NCBI RefSeq assembly: GCF_016862375.1
Contig: NZ_BOMV01000035.1
Coordinates: 62,001-126,000 of the forward strand
From: Paractinoplanes rishiriensis
Lineage (GTDB): Bacteria > Actinomycetota > Actinomycetes > Mycobacteriales > Micromonosporaceae
Length of the DNA stretch: 64,000 nt
Reading direction: 5' to 3'
The first letter of the stretch is position 1. The number at the start of each line of letters is the position of its first letter. Below, piece after piece: positions 17,219 to 26,463 of the stretch. The notes beneath the pieces are model-generated. The model worked only from the letters and a program-made list of their open reading frames with translations. It did no database searches and had not been told where the DNA came from. The translations under genes were made by a program, and so were the position numbers.

Positions 17219-17294
17219 AGCACCGGGTGCCCGAGCCCGGGAACCAGCACCACCCACCCTTCCCGCCCCACCCCTGTCCCTGGAGGCACCCCCA

Positions 17295-17783
17295 ATGCAG
17301 GAAACCATCAACCGGCTTCGCGCCAAGAAGGGCGACGAGGGCTTCACCCTCATCGAGCTCCTGGTCGTCGTGGTCATCATCGGTGTGCTCGTCGCGATCG
17401 CCGTCCCGGTGTACCTGAACTACCGGAAGGGTGCGGCGGACAAGTCGGCGCAGTCCGACATCCGCGGCGCGATCAGCGCGATCGAGCAGTACTACACCGA
17501 GAACAACAACACCTACCCGCCGACCGCGACCGGCAACAACACGGGCGCCACCGGCACCGAGTCGATCACGCTCGGCGGCGCGACCGGCACGCAGAAGATC
17601 ACGCTGTCGGACAAGACGATGCTGGGCTACAACCTCACCACGCCGGCCACCGGTGCGCCGTACTACACCATCTGCGCGCACAGCACCGGTGGTACCGAGA
17701 ACCGCTGGTACGTCTACAACAGCCAGGTCGGCGGCTCGGTCAAGGTATCCGCGGTGAGCTCGGCGTCGCAGACCACCTGCTGA
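17295..17783 (+). CDS. pilA: Type IV major pilin PilA (prepilin)
   Basis: A 162-aa prepilin. The 16-residue leader ends in Gly16 and is followed by Phe17-TLIELLVVVVIIGVLVAIAV: cleavage by PilD would leave an N-terminal phenylalanine, and Glu21 is the conserved Glu5 of mature pilin. The rest is a globular head rich in Thr, Asn and Gly, with two late cysteines (in YYTICAHS and at the very C-terminus) that could form the pilin D-loop disulfide. GGAGG lies 9 bp before the ATG. It sits between pilC and pilD. Confidence 0.95.
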   Translation: MQETINRLRAKKGDEGFTLIELLVVVVIIGVLVAIAVPVYLNYRKGAADKSAQSDIRGAISAIEQYYTENNNTYPPTATGNNTGATGTESITLGGATGTQKITLSDKTMLGYNLTTPATGAPYYTICAHSTGGTENRWYVYNSQVGGSVKVSAVSSASQTTC

Positions 17784-17830
17784 TCACCGTCCGGCCGCAC
17801 CCCCACTGACGAGACCGAGGAGACCCGGCC

Positions 17831-18613
17831 ATGCCGCAGCCCCTGCTGCTCTGTGTGATCGGACTCCTCGGTCTCGCGGTCGGGTCCTTCCTGAACGTGG
17901 TGATCCACCGGGTCCCCCGCGACGAGTCGCTGGTGCGTCCCGGATCGCACTGCCCGCACTGCGGCAACGCGGTCCGCAACCGGCACAACATCCCGGTGCT
18001 CGGCTGGCTGCTGCTGCGCGGGAAGTGCGCGGACTGTGCCGCGCCGATCAGCCCGCGGTACCCGCTGGTTGAGGCCGGCACCGCGGTCCTGTTCGTGGCG
18101 GTGGCCGCCAAGTTCGGCTGGTCCTGGGAACTGCCCGCGTATCTCTACCTGGCCGCCATCGCGGTGGCCCTGGCCGCCATCGACATCGACGTCATGCGGC
18201 TCCCCAACAAGATCGTCCTGCCGTCCTACGCCGTGGTCCCGATCCTGCTGCTGCCAGCGATGATCGCCGAGCGGAGCTGGTCGGCCGGACTGCGCGGGCT
18301 CGCCGCCGCCGCCCTGCTCTACGCGCTGTACCGGGCTCTCGCGGCCTGGGGCATGGGCGGCGGCGACGTCAAACTCGCCCCGGTGCTCGGCTTGTACCTG
18401 GGCTGGCTGGGCTGGAGCTCGGTCGCCGTCGGTGCGTTCGCCGGCTTCCTGCTCGGTGGCGTGTTCGGCGCCCTGCTGATGCTGTTCCGCGGGGCCGGCC
18501 GCAAGACCCGGATCCCGTTCGGGCCGTACATGCTCGCCGGCGCCTTCCTCGCCGTGTTCGCCGCAGCGCCGCTGGCGAACTGGTACACGAACCTGCTTCT
18601 TCCCACCGCCTGA
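17831..18613 (+). CDS. pilD: Prepilin peptidase PilD
   Basis: A 260-aa integral membrane aspartyl protease that cleaves and may N-methylate prepilins. The N-terminal cytoplasmic loop has both zinc-binding CxxC pairs (Cys41/Cys44 and Cys66/Cys69), as in bifunctional enzymes. Catalytic aspartates are visible in [11 protein letters not shown] (Asp118/Asp120 region) and GGGDVK (Asp179). Six to eight hydrophobic segments follow. It starts 47 bp after pilA with GAGGAG upstream. Confidence 0.95.
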   Translation: MPQPLLLCVIGLLGLAVGSFLNVVIHRVPRDESLVRPGSHCPHCGNAVRNRHNIPVLGWLLLRGKCADCAAPISPRYPLVEAGTAVLFVAVAAKFGWSWELPAYLYLAAIAVALAAIDIDVMRLPNKIVLPSYAVVPILLLPAMIAERSWSAGLRGLAAAALLYALYRALAAWGMGGGDVKLAPVLGLYLGWLGWSSVAVGAFAGFLLGGVFGALLMLFRGAGRKTRIPFGPYMLAGAFLAVFAAAPLANWYTNLLLPTA

Positions 18614-18648
18614 CCCACTTCCCGCACCCGGCAAAGGAGGCAACCCCG

Positions 18649-19674
18649 ATGGCTGGCGTCATCCCGATCGGGCTGGACATCGGATCGACCTCGATCCGGG
18701 CCGTCGAAGTTCGGCGCACCAAGGACGACATCGCGCTCAACAACTTCGGCCAGGTGCCGCTGCCGACCGGCGCGGTGGTGGGCGGCGTGGTCCAGGACCC
18801 GATCGCCGTCACCGCGGCGCTCAAGCAGCTCTGGGCCGCCTGCAAGTTCGGCACCAAGCACGTGATCCTCGGCGTCACCAACCCGCAGCTAGTGGTGCGC
18901 GAGATGTCGGTGGCCAACCTGCCGCCCAAGGAACTGCGCCAGGCGCTGCCGTTCCAGGTCAAGGACGCGTTGCCACTGGCCGTCGAGAAGTCGCTGCTGG
19001 ACTTCTACCCGCTGGAGGAGCCGGGCGCCAACCCGACCGTGCGCGGCCTGCTCATCGCCATGCCCAAGGAGGCCGTACTGGCCGCCGTGGACGCGGCGCA
19101 GAAGGCCGGCCTGCACGTCGACGGCGTCGACCTGGCGTCGTTCGCGCTGCTGCGGGCCGCCTCCCGGCTGGACACCCAGGTCGAGGCGATCGTGGACATC
19201 GGCTCCGACGTCACCAGCGTGGTGGTGCACGCCGACGGCGAACCACTGATCGTGCGCACCGTGCCGCGCGGCGGCATCGAGATCACCGCGGCCATGGCCA
19301 CCCGGCTCGGCATCCCGCCGCAGGAGGCCGAGATGGTCAAGTGCCGGTTCGGGCTGCACGGCGACGGCAACCCGGTGACCGCGGACGCGGCCGCCGACGC
19401 GGTCCGGCCGCTGGCCAGCGAGCTGCGCAGCTCGTTCACCTACCTCGCCTCGGGCGAGCGGCAGAAGCAGGTCACCCGGCTCGCCCTCTGCGGCGGCAGC
19501 GCGCTCATGCCGGGCCTGGCCGAACACCTCCAGCAGCAGCTGGGCATCACCGTGGTGTACGCCGACGGCGCCAGCCGCCTGCGCGACACGCGTAAGGGTC
19601 GCGACCGCGGCTTCGACAGCTTCGTGCCATCGGCCGCCGTGTCGATCGGCCTGACCCTGGGAGCGGCTGCCTGA
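18649..19674 (+). CDS. pilM: Type IV pilus assembly protein PilM
   Basis: A 341-aa actin-like ATPase-fold protein. GLDIGSTSIRAVEV (about 9-22) is the phosphate-1 motif, VDIGSDVTSVVV (about 182-193) phosphate-2, and LCGGSALMPGL (about 280-290) the adenosine motif. PilM is cytoplasmic and binds the N-terminus of PilN, linking the membrane alignment complex to PilB/PilT. AAAGGAGG lies 8 bp before the ATG, the strongest ribosome binding site in the operon. The stop overlaps the pilN start by one base. Confidence 0.93.
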   Translation: MAGVIPIGLDIGSTSIRAVEVRRTKDDIALNNFGQVPLPTGAVVGGVVQDPIAVTAALKQLWAACKFGTKHVILGVTNPQLVVREMSVANLPPKELRQALPFQVKDALPLAVEKSLLDFYPLEEPGANPTVRGLLIAMPKEAVLAAVDAAQKAGLHVDGVDLASFALLRAASRLDTQVEAIVDIGSDVTSVVVHADGEPLIVRTVPRGGIEITAAMATRLGIPPQEAEMVKCRFGLHGDGNPVTADAAADAVRPLASELRSSFTYLASGERQKQVTRLALCGGSALMPGLAEHLQQQLGITVVYADGASRLRDTRKGRDRGFDSFVPSAAVSIGLTLGAAA

Positions 19675-20396
19675 TGACCACCACGCAGAACCCTACGCCG
19701 ACCGCGTTGATGCCGCTGGACCCGGCCGTCTCGCCGCAGCACGCGCTGCGCATCCTGCCGATCCGGGCCAACCTGCTGCCGGACGAGATCACCGCCGGCC
19801 GCAACGCCCGGCGGGCCCGGGCCATCCTGATCCTCGCGGTCCTGCTCACCATCGCCGGGCTGGGCGGCTGGTACCTGTACGCGGTGAACGAGCGCACCGT
19901 GGTCGAGGACGACCTGGCCGCGGTCACCGCCCAGGTCGACCGGACCCGGAACGACACCAAGGCGGACAAGTACACCTCGGTCACCCGGGCCATCGAGCAG
20001 AGCGACACCATCACCGCGCAGCTGAAGATCGCGATGAACGACGACCTGCCGTGGAGCACGCTCTACGACTCGCTGCGCAAGTCCAAGGTCAAGGGCATCA
20101 CTATCACCAACATCAACGGCTTCCTCGACACGGACATCACCAAGGGCGCCGCGGCACCCGCGGCCGGCGCGACCCGGAAGCTCGGCAATATGACGATCAT
20201 GGGCGAGGCCAAGGACAAAAAGACCATCGCCACCTACCTCGACAAGATCGCGACGGTCAAGGGCATGGCGAACGTGTACCTGTCCAACGCCACCAAGGAC
20301 GACGGTGGCGAGTGGATCTTCTCGATCAACGCCCAGATCTCCGGCGACCGCCTCTGCGGCCGCTTCACCGACCCCTGCAAGACCGGAGGCAAATGA
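19674..20396 (+). CDS. pilN: Type IV pilus alignment protein PilN
   Basis: A 240-aa bitopic membrane protein with a cytoplasmic N-terminal tail (about 1-45; the conserved LPIRANLLPDEI is the PilM-binding segment, usually INLLP), one transmembrane helix (about 50-70) and a periplasm-side coiled coil plus ferredoxin-like domain. Two cysteines near the C-terminus (LCGRFTDPC) may form a disulfide. The start overlaps pilM by 1 bp and the stop overlaps pilO. Confidence 0.88.
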   Translation: MTTTQNPTPTALMPLDPAVSPQHALRILPIRANLLPDEITAGRNARRARAILILAVLLTIAGLGGWYLYAVNERTVVEDDLAAVTAQVDRTRNDTKADKYTSVTRAIEQSDTITAQLKIAMNDDLPWSTLYDSLRKSKVKGITITNINGFLDTDITKGAAAPAAGATRKLGNMTIMGEAKDKKTIATYLDKIATVKGMANVYLSNATKDDGGEWIFSINAQISGDRLCGRFTDPCKTGGK

Positions 20397-20971
20397 TGAG
20401 CTCGCGGCACGCAAGCCGGATGCTGCTGGCCGGCGGGGTACTGGTGATCGTGATCCTGGTCGTGGCCACCTACCTGCTGGCGATCAAGCCGGTCTACGAC
20501 GACAAGGCGCTCAAGGAGACCCAGGTCTCGGACGCCGACCTGGAGCTCACCAAGCTCCGCCGGCAGCTGGCCGACCTCAAGGTCAAGAGCGCCGACGCCG
20601 CGACCTACACCGCGGAGCTCAAGGCCAAGAAGACGCAGCTGCCGGACAGTTACGACATCCCGAACCTGCTGCGTCAGCTCCAGACGTCGGACACCAGCGT
20701 CAAGGTCGACAACAACGCGGTCGGGGTCACCACCCCCGTCACGGTCGCCGGCTCCGGCATCGTGGTGGGCGTGCCGATCACGCTGACCGCGACCGGCAAC
20801 GCCGACGGGCTCAGCAAGTTCGTCAACCGGCTCCAGAACACGCAGAGCCGTGCGGTCCTGGTCAGCGCGGTCAACCTGCAGGTCGACGGCAACGAGACCA
20901 CGTTGACCACCACGCTCACCGCGTTCTGCAGCAAGAGCGACGACGACGACTGCAAGGTCAACGAGAAGTAG
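20396..20971 (+). CDS. pilO: Type IV pilus alignment protein PilO
   Basis: A 191-aa bitopic protein: a short basic N-terminus, one transmembrane helix (about 8-30), a coiled coil (about 40-80; TKLRRQLADLKVKSADA) and a C-terminal ferredoxin-like domain, as in PilO. It pairs with PilN. Two ATG codons are adjacent (20393, 20396); 20396 gives 6 bp spacing to GGAGG. It ends the pilus operon and converges on the next gene with only 6 bp between stops. No minor pilin, PilP or secretin gene follows; a secretin would not be expected in a cell lacking an outer membrane. Confidence 0.85.
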   Translation: MSSRHASRMLLAGGVLVIVILVVATYLLAIKPVYDDKALKETQVSDADLELTKLRRQLADLKVKSADAATYTAELKAKKTQLPDSYDIPNLLRQLQTSDTSVKVDNNAVGVTTPVTVAGSGIVVGVPITLTATGNADGLSKFVNRLQNTQSRAVLVSAVNLQVDGNETTLTTTLTAFCSKSDDDDCKVNEK

Positions 20972-20977
20972 ACCGCC

Positions 20978-22258
20978 TCAGCGAATCCGCCAGACCCCGG
21001 TGTCCCCGCCGAGGGACGGGCAGGCCAGGTAGGCACCGCGCGCGGTGCACCGGAACCAGGCCGCATCGTGCATGACCCCGGTCGTGCGCAGCCCGCCACT
21101 CGCCGGATCTCCGACCAGCACCAGGGTCTGGCGGCCTTCGCTGCGCAGGATCAGGTCGCCGGCCCGCTGGCTGCGCCCGAGCGGATGCAGGATCCGGCCG
21201 GTCGCGGCGTCCAGCAGCGCGGCCCGGGTCTCCTCCAGGGAGTCGTACCCGATCAGCCGGGTCGCGTCGTACCGGAACGCGGTCGACCAGGAGGGCTGGT
21301 GCCAGCGGACCGAACCGTCCGCCGGGTCGATGCCGCTCAGCCCGCCGGTGCTCGCCACGCAGAGCACCGGGCCGCAGTCGGTGACCGAGCCGAACGGCCC
21401 GCCCTCGGCCCGCCACAACCGGGCCGGCGGGCTCACCGCGTACGCGGTCAGCACCGAGCCACCGCCCACCCGGCGGGTCACGTAGATCCGCTCCCGCAGC
21501 ACGCTCACCGCGACCGAGTCACTGGGCACCGGCTGGTCCTCGCCGCCCAGCCCGACGTCGCCGCGGGCCAGCACCGCGCCGTCCGCGTAGTTCAGCACCT
21601 GCACCGCGCCGGTCGCACCGACCGTGACGATCCGCGGTGAGCCGCCGTCACCGTACAGCTCATCCGGGCCGAGAAAGCCGAACGAGGAGACCGGGTGGGT
21701 CCAGATCCGCCGTCCGGTGCGGGCGTCGGCCAGGTGAAGCCGGGACTCGCCGGCGCCGAACGAGTGGGTGAGCACCCCGCCCCGGGACACGCTCACCACC
21801 GCGGTGCCCGGCGCGTCGCTCGACCACAGCTCCGCGCCGGAACCCGCGTCCACCGCGGTCAGCACCGGGCCGGGACTCGAGATCATCAGCAGAGTTCCGG
21901 TGCTCCCGTCGAACCGCATCCCCTGCACGTTGCGGTGGTATTCGCGCCGCCAGCGCGTCTGTCCGCCGGGCAGGTCGTACCGGCGTACCTCCGTGTTTGT
22001 TGCCAGGAAGACCGACCCGGCAGCCAGCTGGAACGCGGTCACCGGCTCGGCCACCGACAGCACGGGCGTCAGCCCGGGCATCGGAGCCGCGGCACCGCCC
22101 AGCACGAGAAGCAGAGCCAAAACCATGACCAGGTACGCGGGACGCAGTCGCGCCCGCGGCGGCCGCTCGACCGGCGCCGGCGGCGGTCGGTCAAGATCGA
22201 TCAGCACAACCCCGTTGACCACGGGTTCAGCATGCACGGCGAGTGCGCGCGCCGACAC
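20978..22258 (-). CDS. Membrane-anchored PQQ-like beta-propeller protein
   Basis: A 426-aa protein with a short cytoplasmic N-terminus rich in proline, one transmembrane helix (about 43-62; LVMVLALLLVLGGAA) and an extracytoplasmic domain of repeated strand blades with W-x3 and DAxxG motifs (DAGSGAELW, DARTGRRIW, DPADGSVRW, DAATGRIL) typical of PQQ/quinoprotein-like propellers. Such proteins usually lack bound PQQ and act as scaffolds or sensors. GTG 22258 is used; GTG 22237 is possible. It converges on pilO; a role in pilus function is possible but unsupported beyond position. Confidence 0.75.
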   Translation of the reverse strand: MSARALAVHAEPVVNGVVLIDLDRPPPAPVERPPRARLRPAYLVMVLALLLVLGGAAAPMPGLTPVLSVAEPVTAFQLAAGSVFLATNTEVRRYDLPGGQTRWRREYHRNVQGMRFDGSTGTLLMISSPGPVLTAVDAGSGAELWSSDAPGTAVVSVSRGGVLTHSFGAGESRLHLADARTGRRIWTHPVSSFGFLGPDELYGDGGSPRIVTVGATGAVQVLNYADGAVLARGDVGLGGEDQPVPSDSVAVSVLRERIYVTRRVGGGSVLTAYAVSPPARLWRAEGGPFGSVTDCGPVLCVASTGGLSGIDPADGSVRWHQPSWSTAFRYDATRLIGYDSLEETRAALLDAATGRILHPLGRSQRAGDLILRSEGRQTLVLVGDPASGGLRTTGVMHDAAWFRCTARGAYLACPSLGGDTGVWRIR

Positions 22259-22284
22259 CTCGTCACCGTGAGTACTCTGCCGGT

Positions 22285-22938
22285 ATGTCTTATGCGGTCC
22301 CGCCGACCCGCACTGCCGCGGTGGTCCGGCAACTGCGCAACGAAATCGTCACCGGAGAGCTGCCGCCCGGCACTCTGATCAAGGATGCTGAGCTGGCCGC
22401 GCGCCTCGGCGTGAGCATCACTCCGGTGCGCGAGGCCATCGCCCAGCTCTCCGTCGAGGGCCTGATCGACATCGCGCCGAACCGGACCCGGCACGTCACC
22501 CGGGTGACCCAGAAGAACGCGCTCGAGCTGATCGACGTGATGAGCGTGCTGGCCTGCGCGGGTTTCGAGTGGGGTGTCGACAACCTCACCGCCAACCAGG
22601 TCGAGCTGATGCGCCAGCGCCAGCGGGAGTTCGTCGAGGCGCTGCGGGCCGGCAACACGCTCGCGGCCGGGGCCGCCGGCGCCGACTTCAGCACCATCGT
22701 GATCCTCGCCAGCGGCAACCGCGAGCTGCAGTCCATGGTGGATCTCGTGGTGGCGCGCACCATGCGGATACTCGCGATGACCGCCGAGAGCGACCTGTGG
22801 AGCACCTGGATCGACGGGCACGAGGCCATCCTCAAGCTGCTCGACCTGGGTGACACCCGGGGCGCCCTGGCGCGATACCGGCAGACCTACGTCGAGTTCC
22901 GGGCCCGGGTCGAGCGGGAGCTTCTCGACGACCAGTAG
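22285..22938 (+). CDS. GntR family (FCD subfamily) transcriptional regulator
   Basis: A 217-aa regulator: winged helix-turn-helix at about 10-75 (LRNEIVTGELPPGTLIKDAELAARLGVSITPVREAI, the GntR signature) and a C-terminal all-helical FCD ligand-binding domain (about 85-210) with the expected acid and histidine residues for metal or carboxylate binding (for example DGHEAILKLL). It is 26 bp divergent from the beta-propeller gene. The ligand is unknown. Confidence 0.9.
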   Translation: MSYAVPPTRTAAVVRQLRNEIVTGELPPGTLIKDAELAARLGVSITPVREAIAQLSVEGLIDIAPNRTRHVTRVTQKNALELIDVMSVLACAGFEWGVDNLTANQVELMRQRQREFVEALRAGNTLAAGAAGADFSTIVILASGNRELQSMVDLVVARTMRILAMTAESDLWSTWIDGHEAILKLLDLGDTRGALARYRQTYVEFRARVERELLDDQ

Positions 22939-23026
22939 TCGCTACCGTTGTGCAACTTTTTTGTGATTCAGAGCGCCCTCGTCCTGTCGATCAGCTCGAC
23001 ATGGTCACCGGACGAGGAGCACCCCG

Positions 23027-23416
23027 ATGAATCAGAACCTGATCCTCATCGCCGAGGATGACGCGGACATCCGCGACATGCTCGCCTTCACCCTTGAGGC
23101 GTCCGGATACCGGACCATCGGGGCCAAGGACGGGCAGACCGCCGCCCGCCTCCTCACCGTCGCCAAGCCGGTCGGGCTGATCACCGACGTCCAGATGCCG
23201 GCCATGAACGGCATGGAGCTGTGCCGGCTGGCCCGCGGCAACCCGGACAACCGGCACACCGCGATCCTGATGATCTCGACGAACGCGCACGCCTACGACG
23301 TGGACGCCGGGCTGGACGCGGGCGCCGACCGGTACCTGCCGAAGCCGCTGTCCGCCCGGCTGCTCGTCAGCGAACTCCAGGAGCTCATCACCAACCGCTA
23401 CCCGAACGTCCGCTAG
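23027..23416 (+). CDS. Single-domain response regulator (receiver only)
   Basis: A 129-aa receiver domain without output domain. The acidic pocket is AEDDAD (about 9-14), the phospho-acceptor is Asp54 in LITDVQMP and the conserved lysine is Lys106 in LPKPLS. GAGGAG precedes the ATG. It is the first of a three-gene unit with a second receiver protein 10 bp on and a histidine kinase, suggesting phosphorelay or competition between the two receivers. Confidence 0.92.
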   Translation: MNQNLILIAEDDADIRDMLAFTLEASGYRTIGAKDGQTAARLLTVAKPVGLITDVQMPAMNGMELCRLARGNPDNRHTAILMISTNAHAYDVDAGLDAGADRYLPKPLSARLLVSELQELITNRYPNVR

Positions 23417-23426
23417 GAGGCTCACG

Positions 23427-23888
23427 ATGACCGCGCCCGCCCTCACCGAGCCCGACCTGCACGCCGACGAATTCGCGCAGGCCTTGGTCTCGGCGCCGAT
23501 GCACGCTCCGCTGTCGCCGACGATCCTGATCGCCGACGACGATGACGACATCCGGGACGTGATCGCGTACAAGTTGCAGGTGGCCGGATACCGGACACTG
23601 AGCGCCGACAACGGCCGGACCGCCCTGAACATCGCGGTGGCCGAGCGCCCGCGCGCGATCATCCTGGACGTCACCATGCCGCAGATGGACGGCCTCGCCG
23701 TCTGCTACGAGCTGCACGCCTGCCCGGAGACCGCGCAGATCCCGGTCCTCATGATCAGCGGCAGCGGCCGGCTCGACGACATGGATCTGGGCTTCGCCAT
23801 CGGCGCCGACGACTACCTGGCCAAGCCGTTCAGCCAGCGCGAAATGCTGCGCCGGGTCAACTGGCTGCTGATGTCGGGCGGTTCGTAA
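23427..23888 (+). CDS. Response regulator receiver protein with N-terminal extension
   Basis: A 153-aa protein: about 30 residues of acidic leader, then a receiver domain with DDDDD at 37-41, phospho-acceptor Asp81 in ILDVTMPQ and Lys133 in LAKPFS. There is no output domain. AGGAGG lies just upstream of the ATG and only 10 bp separate it from the preceding receiver gene. The following kinase begins 31 bp later. Confidence 0.92.
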   Translation: MTAPALTEPDLHADEFAQALVSAPMHAPLSPTILIADDDDDIRDVIAYKLQVAGYRTLSADNGRTALNIAVAERPRAIILDVTMPQMDGLAVCYELHACPETAQIPVLMISGSGRLDDMDLGFAIGADDYLAKPFSQREMLRRVNWLLMSGGS

Positions 23889-23919
23889 GCCGGTCCGGCC
23901 CGCTGCCGAATGTCAGGAC

Positions 23920-25935
23920 GTGCCCCTCACGTTGAGCCGGTCCCTGCTGCGGACCCTCGGCTTCGTCCTGCTGTACGTGGCCGCCACGTACGCGGGCCGG
24001 CTCACCGTGCTGGACCAGGGCAACCTCAGCATGGTGTGGCCGGCCGCCGGGGTCCTGACCGTCTGGTTCGTGGTGCAGTGGCAGTCCCGCTGGCGGGTGC
24101 TGGACGCGCTCGCGCTCAGCGCCGCCACGGTGGCGGTGAACATGGCCACCGGCGCCACGGCCGCGATGGCCGCGGTGTTCCTGACCGCCAACGTGGTGCA
24201 GGGTGTGGTCTTCGTCCAGCTGTTCCGGAAATGGCTGCCCGACCTCTGGTTGCCCACCGGGGAGACCCTGGCCCGGCTGTCCCAACTGTGGCGTTTCGTC
24301 GCGACCGCCGCGATGGCCACCGCGGCCGGCACGGCTGTCGGCCCGACCGGCCTGTGGCTGGTCACCGGCCGCTATGAGCCGGAGACCGCCCTGGTCTGGC
24401 TGGCCCGCAACGGGGTCAGCATCATCCTGATCGGCATCGCGGTGTGGCGGATCGGCTGGTCGTTCCAGGAGCGCCGGCGCCGCACCGGCCCGAGCGTCTG
24501 GTCCGGCCTCGACCGCAACCGCCGGCTCGAGTACGTGGCGGTGGTGCTCGCCTCCGCCGTCGGCTACTTCCTGGTGTTCGGTCTCACCGATCAGGTCCCG
24601 ACGGGGTTCACCCTGATCAGCATGACGATCTGGGCCGCGCTGCGGCTGCGCACCACCTTCGTGATCCTGCACGACCTGGCGTTCGGTGCCGCGGTCGTGG
24701 TGTTCACCCTGCACGGCACCGGTCCGTTCGCGCAGATCGCGTCGTACCCGATGCGGGCCCTGGTCGCCCAGCTGTTCGTGCTCACCGTGACCGTGGTCGG
24801 GCTGGCGCTCGCGCTCGGCCGGGACGAACGCCACCAGCTGGTGACCCGGCTGCGCGAGTCGGAACGCGCCGCGGTCGAGCAGGCCCGGACGATGGCCGGC
24901 ATCATCGACGCGATGTCCGAGGGCCTCGCCGTGGTCGGCGAGGACGGCCGGTTCCGGTTGACCAATCCCGCCGCGGGCCGCCTGATCGGAGTCTCCAGCG
25001 AGTCCGGCCGGGTCCAGGACGCCGGCTTCTACGGCCTGTTCCGCCCGGACGGCACGCCGATGGCCGACGACGACATGGTCCACCGCCGGATCTTCGCCGG
25101 CACCTACGACCAGCCGATGGACGTGCTGATCCGCAATCCGGCGAGTCCCGACGGCCGGGTCCTCCAGGTGAGCGGCGCCGAACTGCCCACACCCGCGTCC
25201 GGCCAGCGGGAAACCGTGGTCATCTACACGGACGTGACCGCCGACCGCCGGCACCGCGACGAGCTGGCCTCGTTCGCCGGCGTCGTCGCCCACGACCTGC
25301 TGAACCCGCTGACCACCATCGAGGGCTGGTCGGAAACCCTGGCCGACGAGCTGGACGGCCCCGCCGGCGTCAGCGTGTCCCGCATCCAGCGCGCCGCGGC
25401 GCGCATGCGCAGCCTGATCAGCGGCCTGCTGGCCTACACCACCGCCCGCGACGCGGGCCTGTCACCCTCCGCGGTGGATCTGGCCGAGGTGGTACGCGAC
25501 ATCGCCACCGCCCGCCTCGACCAGGCGGCGAGCACCGGCGCCCCGATGCCCCGCTTCGACCTAGCCGACCTGCCCACCGTCAACGCCGATCCGGTCCTGA
25601 CCCGCCAGCTACTGGAGAACCTGATCGGCAACGCCATCAAGTACACGGCCCCGGACGTGGTGCCGCACGTCGCGGTGACGGCCGAACCGACGGGCGACGG
25701 CCACGTCCGGATAGCCGTGTCGGACAACGGCATCGGCATTCCGGCCGGCCAGCACGAGGCCGTCTTCCAGAACTTCCACCGGGCGCACATCGAGGCCGGC
25801 TACGCCGGTACCGGCCTGGGCCTGGCCATCTGCAAACGCATCGTGGAACGCCACGGCGGCACCATCACGGCTGCCGCGGGCGCCGAGGGCGGCTCCCGGA
25901 TGACCTTCACCCTGCCGCTGCCGCGGTCCGGCTAA
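23920..25935 (+). CDS. MASE1-PAS sensor histidine kinase
   Basis: A 671-aa kinase. An N-terminal MASE1-like membrane region (about 1-300, eight or so helices, with NLSMVWPAAGVLTVW) is followed by a PAS domain (about 330-440), a HisKA domain with the phosphorylated histidine near residue 458 in VVAHDLLNPL, and a HATPase domain with N box (NLIGNAIKYT), G1 (DNGIGIP) and G2 (GTGLGLAICKRI). The start is GTG 23920. It probably phosphorylates one or both receivers encoded upstream. The signal is unknown. The 3' end overlaps the convergent deaminase gene by 4 bp. Confidence 0.92.
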   Translation: MPLTLSRSLLRTLGFVLLYVAATYAGRLTVLDQGNLSMVWPAAGVLTVWFVVQWQSRWRVLDALALSAATVAVNMATGATAAMAAVFLTANVVQGVVFVQLFRKWLPDLWLPTGETLARLSQLWRFVATAAMATAAGTAVGPTGLWLVTGRYEPETALVWLARNGVSIILIGIAVWRIGWSFQERRRRTGPSVWSGLDRNRRLEYVAVVLASAVGYFLVFGLTDQVPTGFTLISMTIWAALRLRTTFVILHDLAFGAAVVVFTLHGTGPFAQIASYPMRALVAQLFVLTVTVVGLALALGRDERHQLVTRLRESERAAVEQARTMAGIIDAMSEGLAVVGEDGRFRLTNPAAGRLIGVSSESGRVQDAGFYGLFRPDGTPMADDDMVHRRIFAGTYDQPMDVLIRNPASPDGRVLQVSGAELPTPASGQRETVVIYTDVTADRRHRDELASFAGVVAHDLLNPLTTIEGWSETLADELDGPAGVSVSRIQRAAARMRSLISGLLAYTTARDAGLSPSAVDLAEVVRDIATARLDQAASTGAPMPRFDLADLPTVNADPVLTRQLLENLIGNAIKYTAPDVVPHVAVTAEPTGDGHVRIAVSDNGIGIPAGQHEAVFQNFHRAHIEAGYAGTGLGLAICKRIVERHGGTITAAAGAEGGSRMTFTLPLPRSG

Positions 25936-26426
25936 CGCCAGAACCCGTGGTGCACGGCCACGCTGGCACCGGCGAGCGCGGCCGGCCCGTCCACCACGAT
26001 CTGCCGCCCGCCCCGCCCGAACACCTCCCGCGACGAAAGCCGCAGCGGCGGCACCCCGGCCTCCTCGGTGACCATCCCCGCCAACTCGGCCTCCGACAGC
26101 GCGAACACCACCCGCCCGATCCCCGACCAGTAGATGGCGCCCGCACACATGGCACACGGCTCGGTGCTGGTGTAGAGGCTGCTGCCCTCGAGCTCCCCCC
26201 GATCCAGCCGCCCGGCCAGCCGAACCAGATTGGTCTCCGCATGCCCGGTCGGATCGTCCTGGGTGACGACGGTGTTCCGGGCCTCCAGCACCACCCCGCC
26301 CGGCGTGACCAACAACGACCCGAACGGGTGGTCACCGAGCTCCCTGGCCTCCCACGCAAGCGCCACCGCACGCTGCAGGTGGGCCTCGTCATCGGGAGTG
26401 ATCACGGTCGAGCTGACCAGCGCCAT
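25932..26426 (-). CDS. Zinc-dependent nucleoside/nucleobase deaminase
   Basis: A 164-aa cytidine/deoxycytidylate deaminase-fold protein with the catalytic His62-Ala-Glu64 (GHAETN) and zinc ligands Cys91 and Cys94 in PCAMCAGA. Sequence order and length fit the guanine-deaminase-like/nucleoside deaminase group more than TadA. ATG 26426 was chosen at the start of conserved sequence; the open frame extends upstream to 26678 but overlaps the reductase gene and lacks family sequence. The exact base is unknown. Confidence 0.88.
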   Translation of the reverse strand: MALVSSTVITPDDEAHLQRAVALAWEARELGDHPFGSLLVTPGGVVLEARNTVVTQDDPTGHAETNLVRLAGRLDRGELEGSSLYTSTEPCAMCAGAIYWSGIGRVVFALSEAELAGMVTEEAGVPPLRLSSREVFGRGGRQIVVDGPAALAGASVAVHHGFWR

Positions 26427-26463
26427 AGCCCAGGCTAACGCCCCGCCCAGCACCGTCGCGGAG

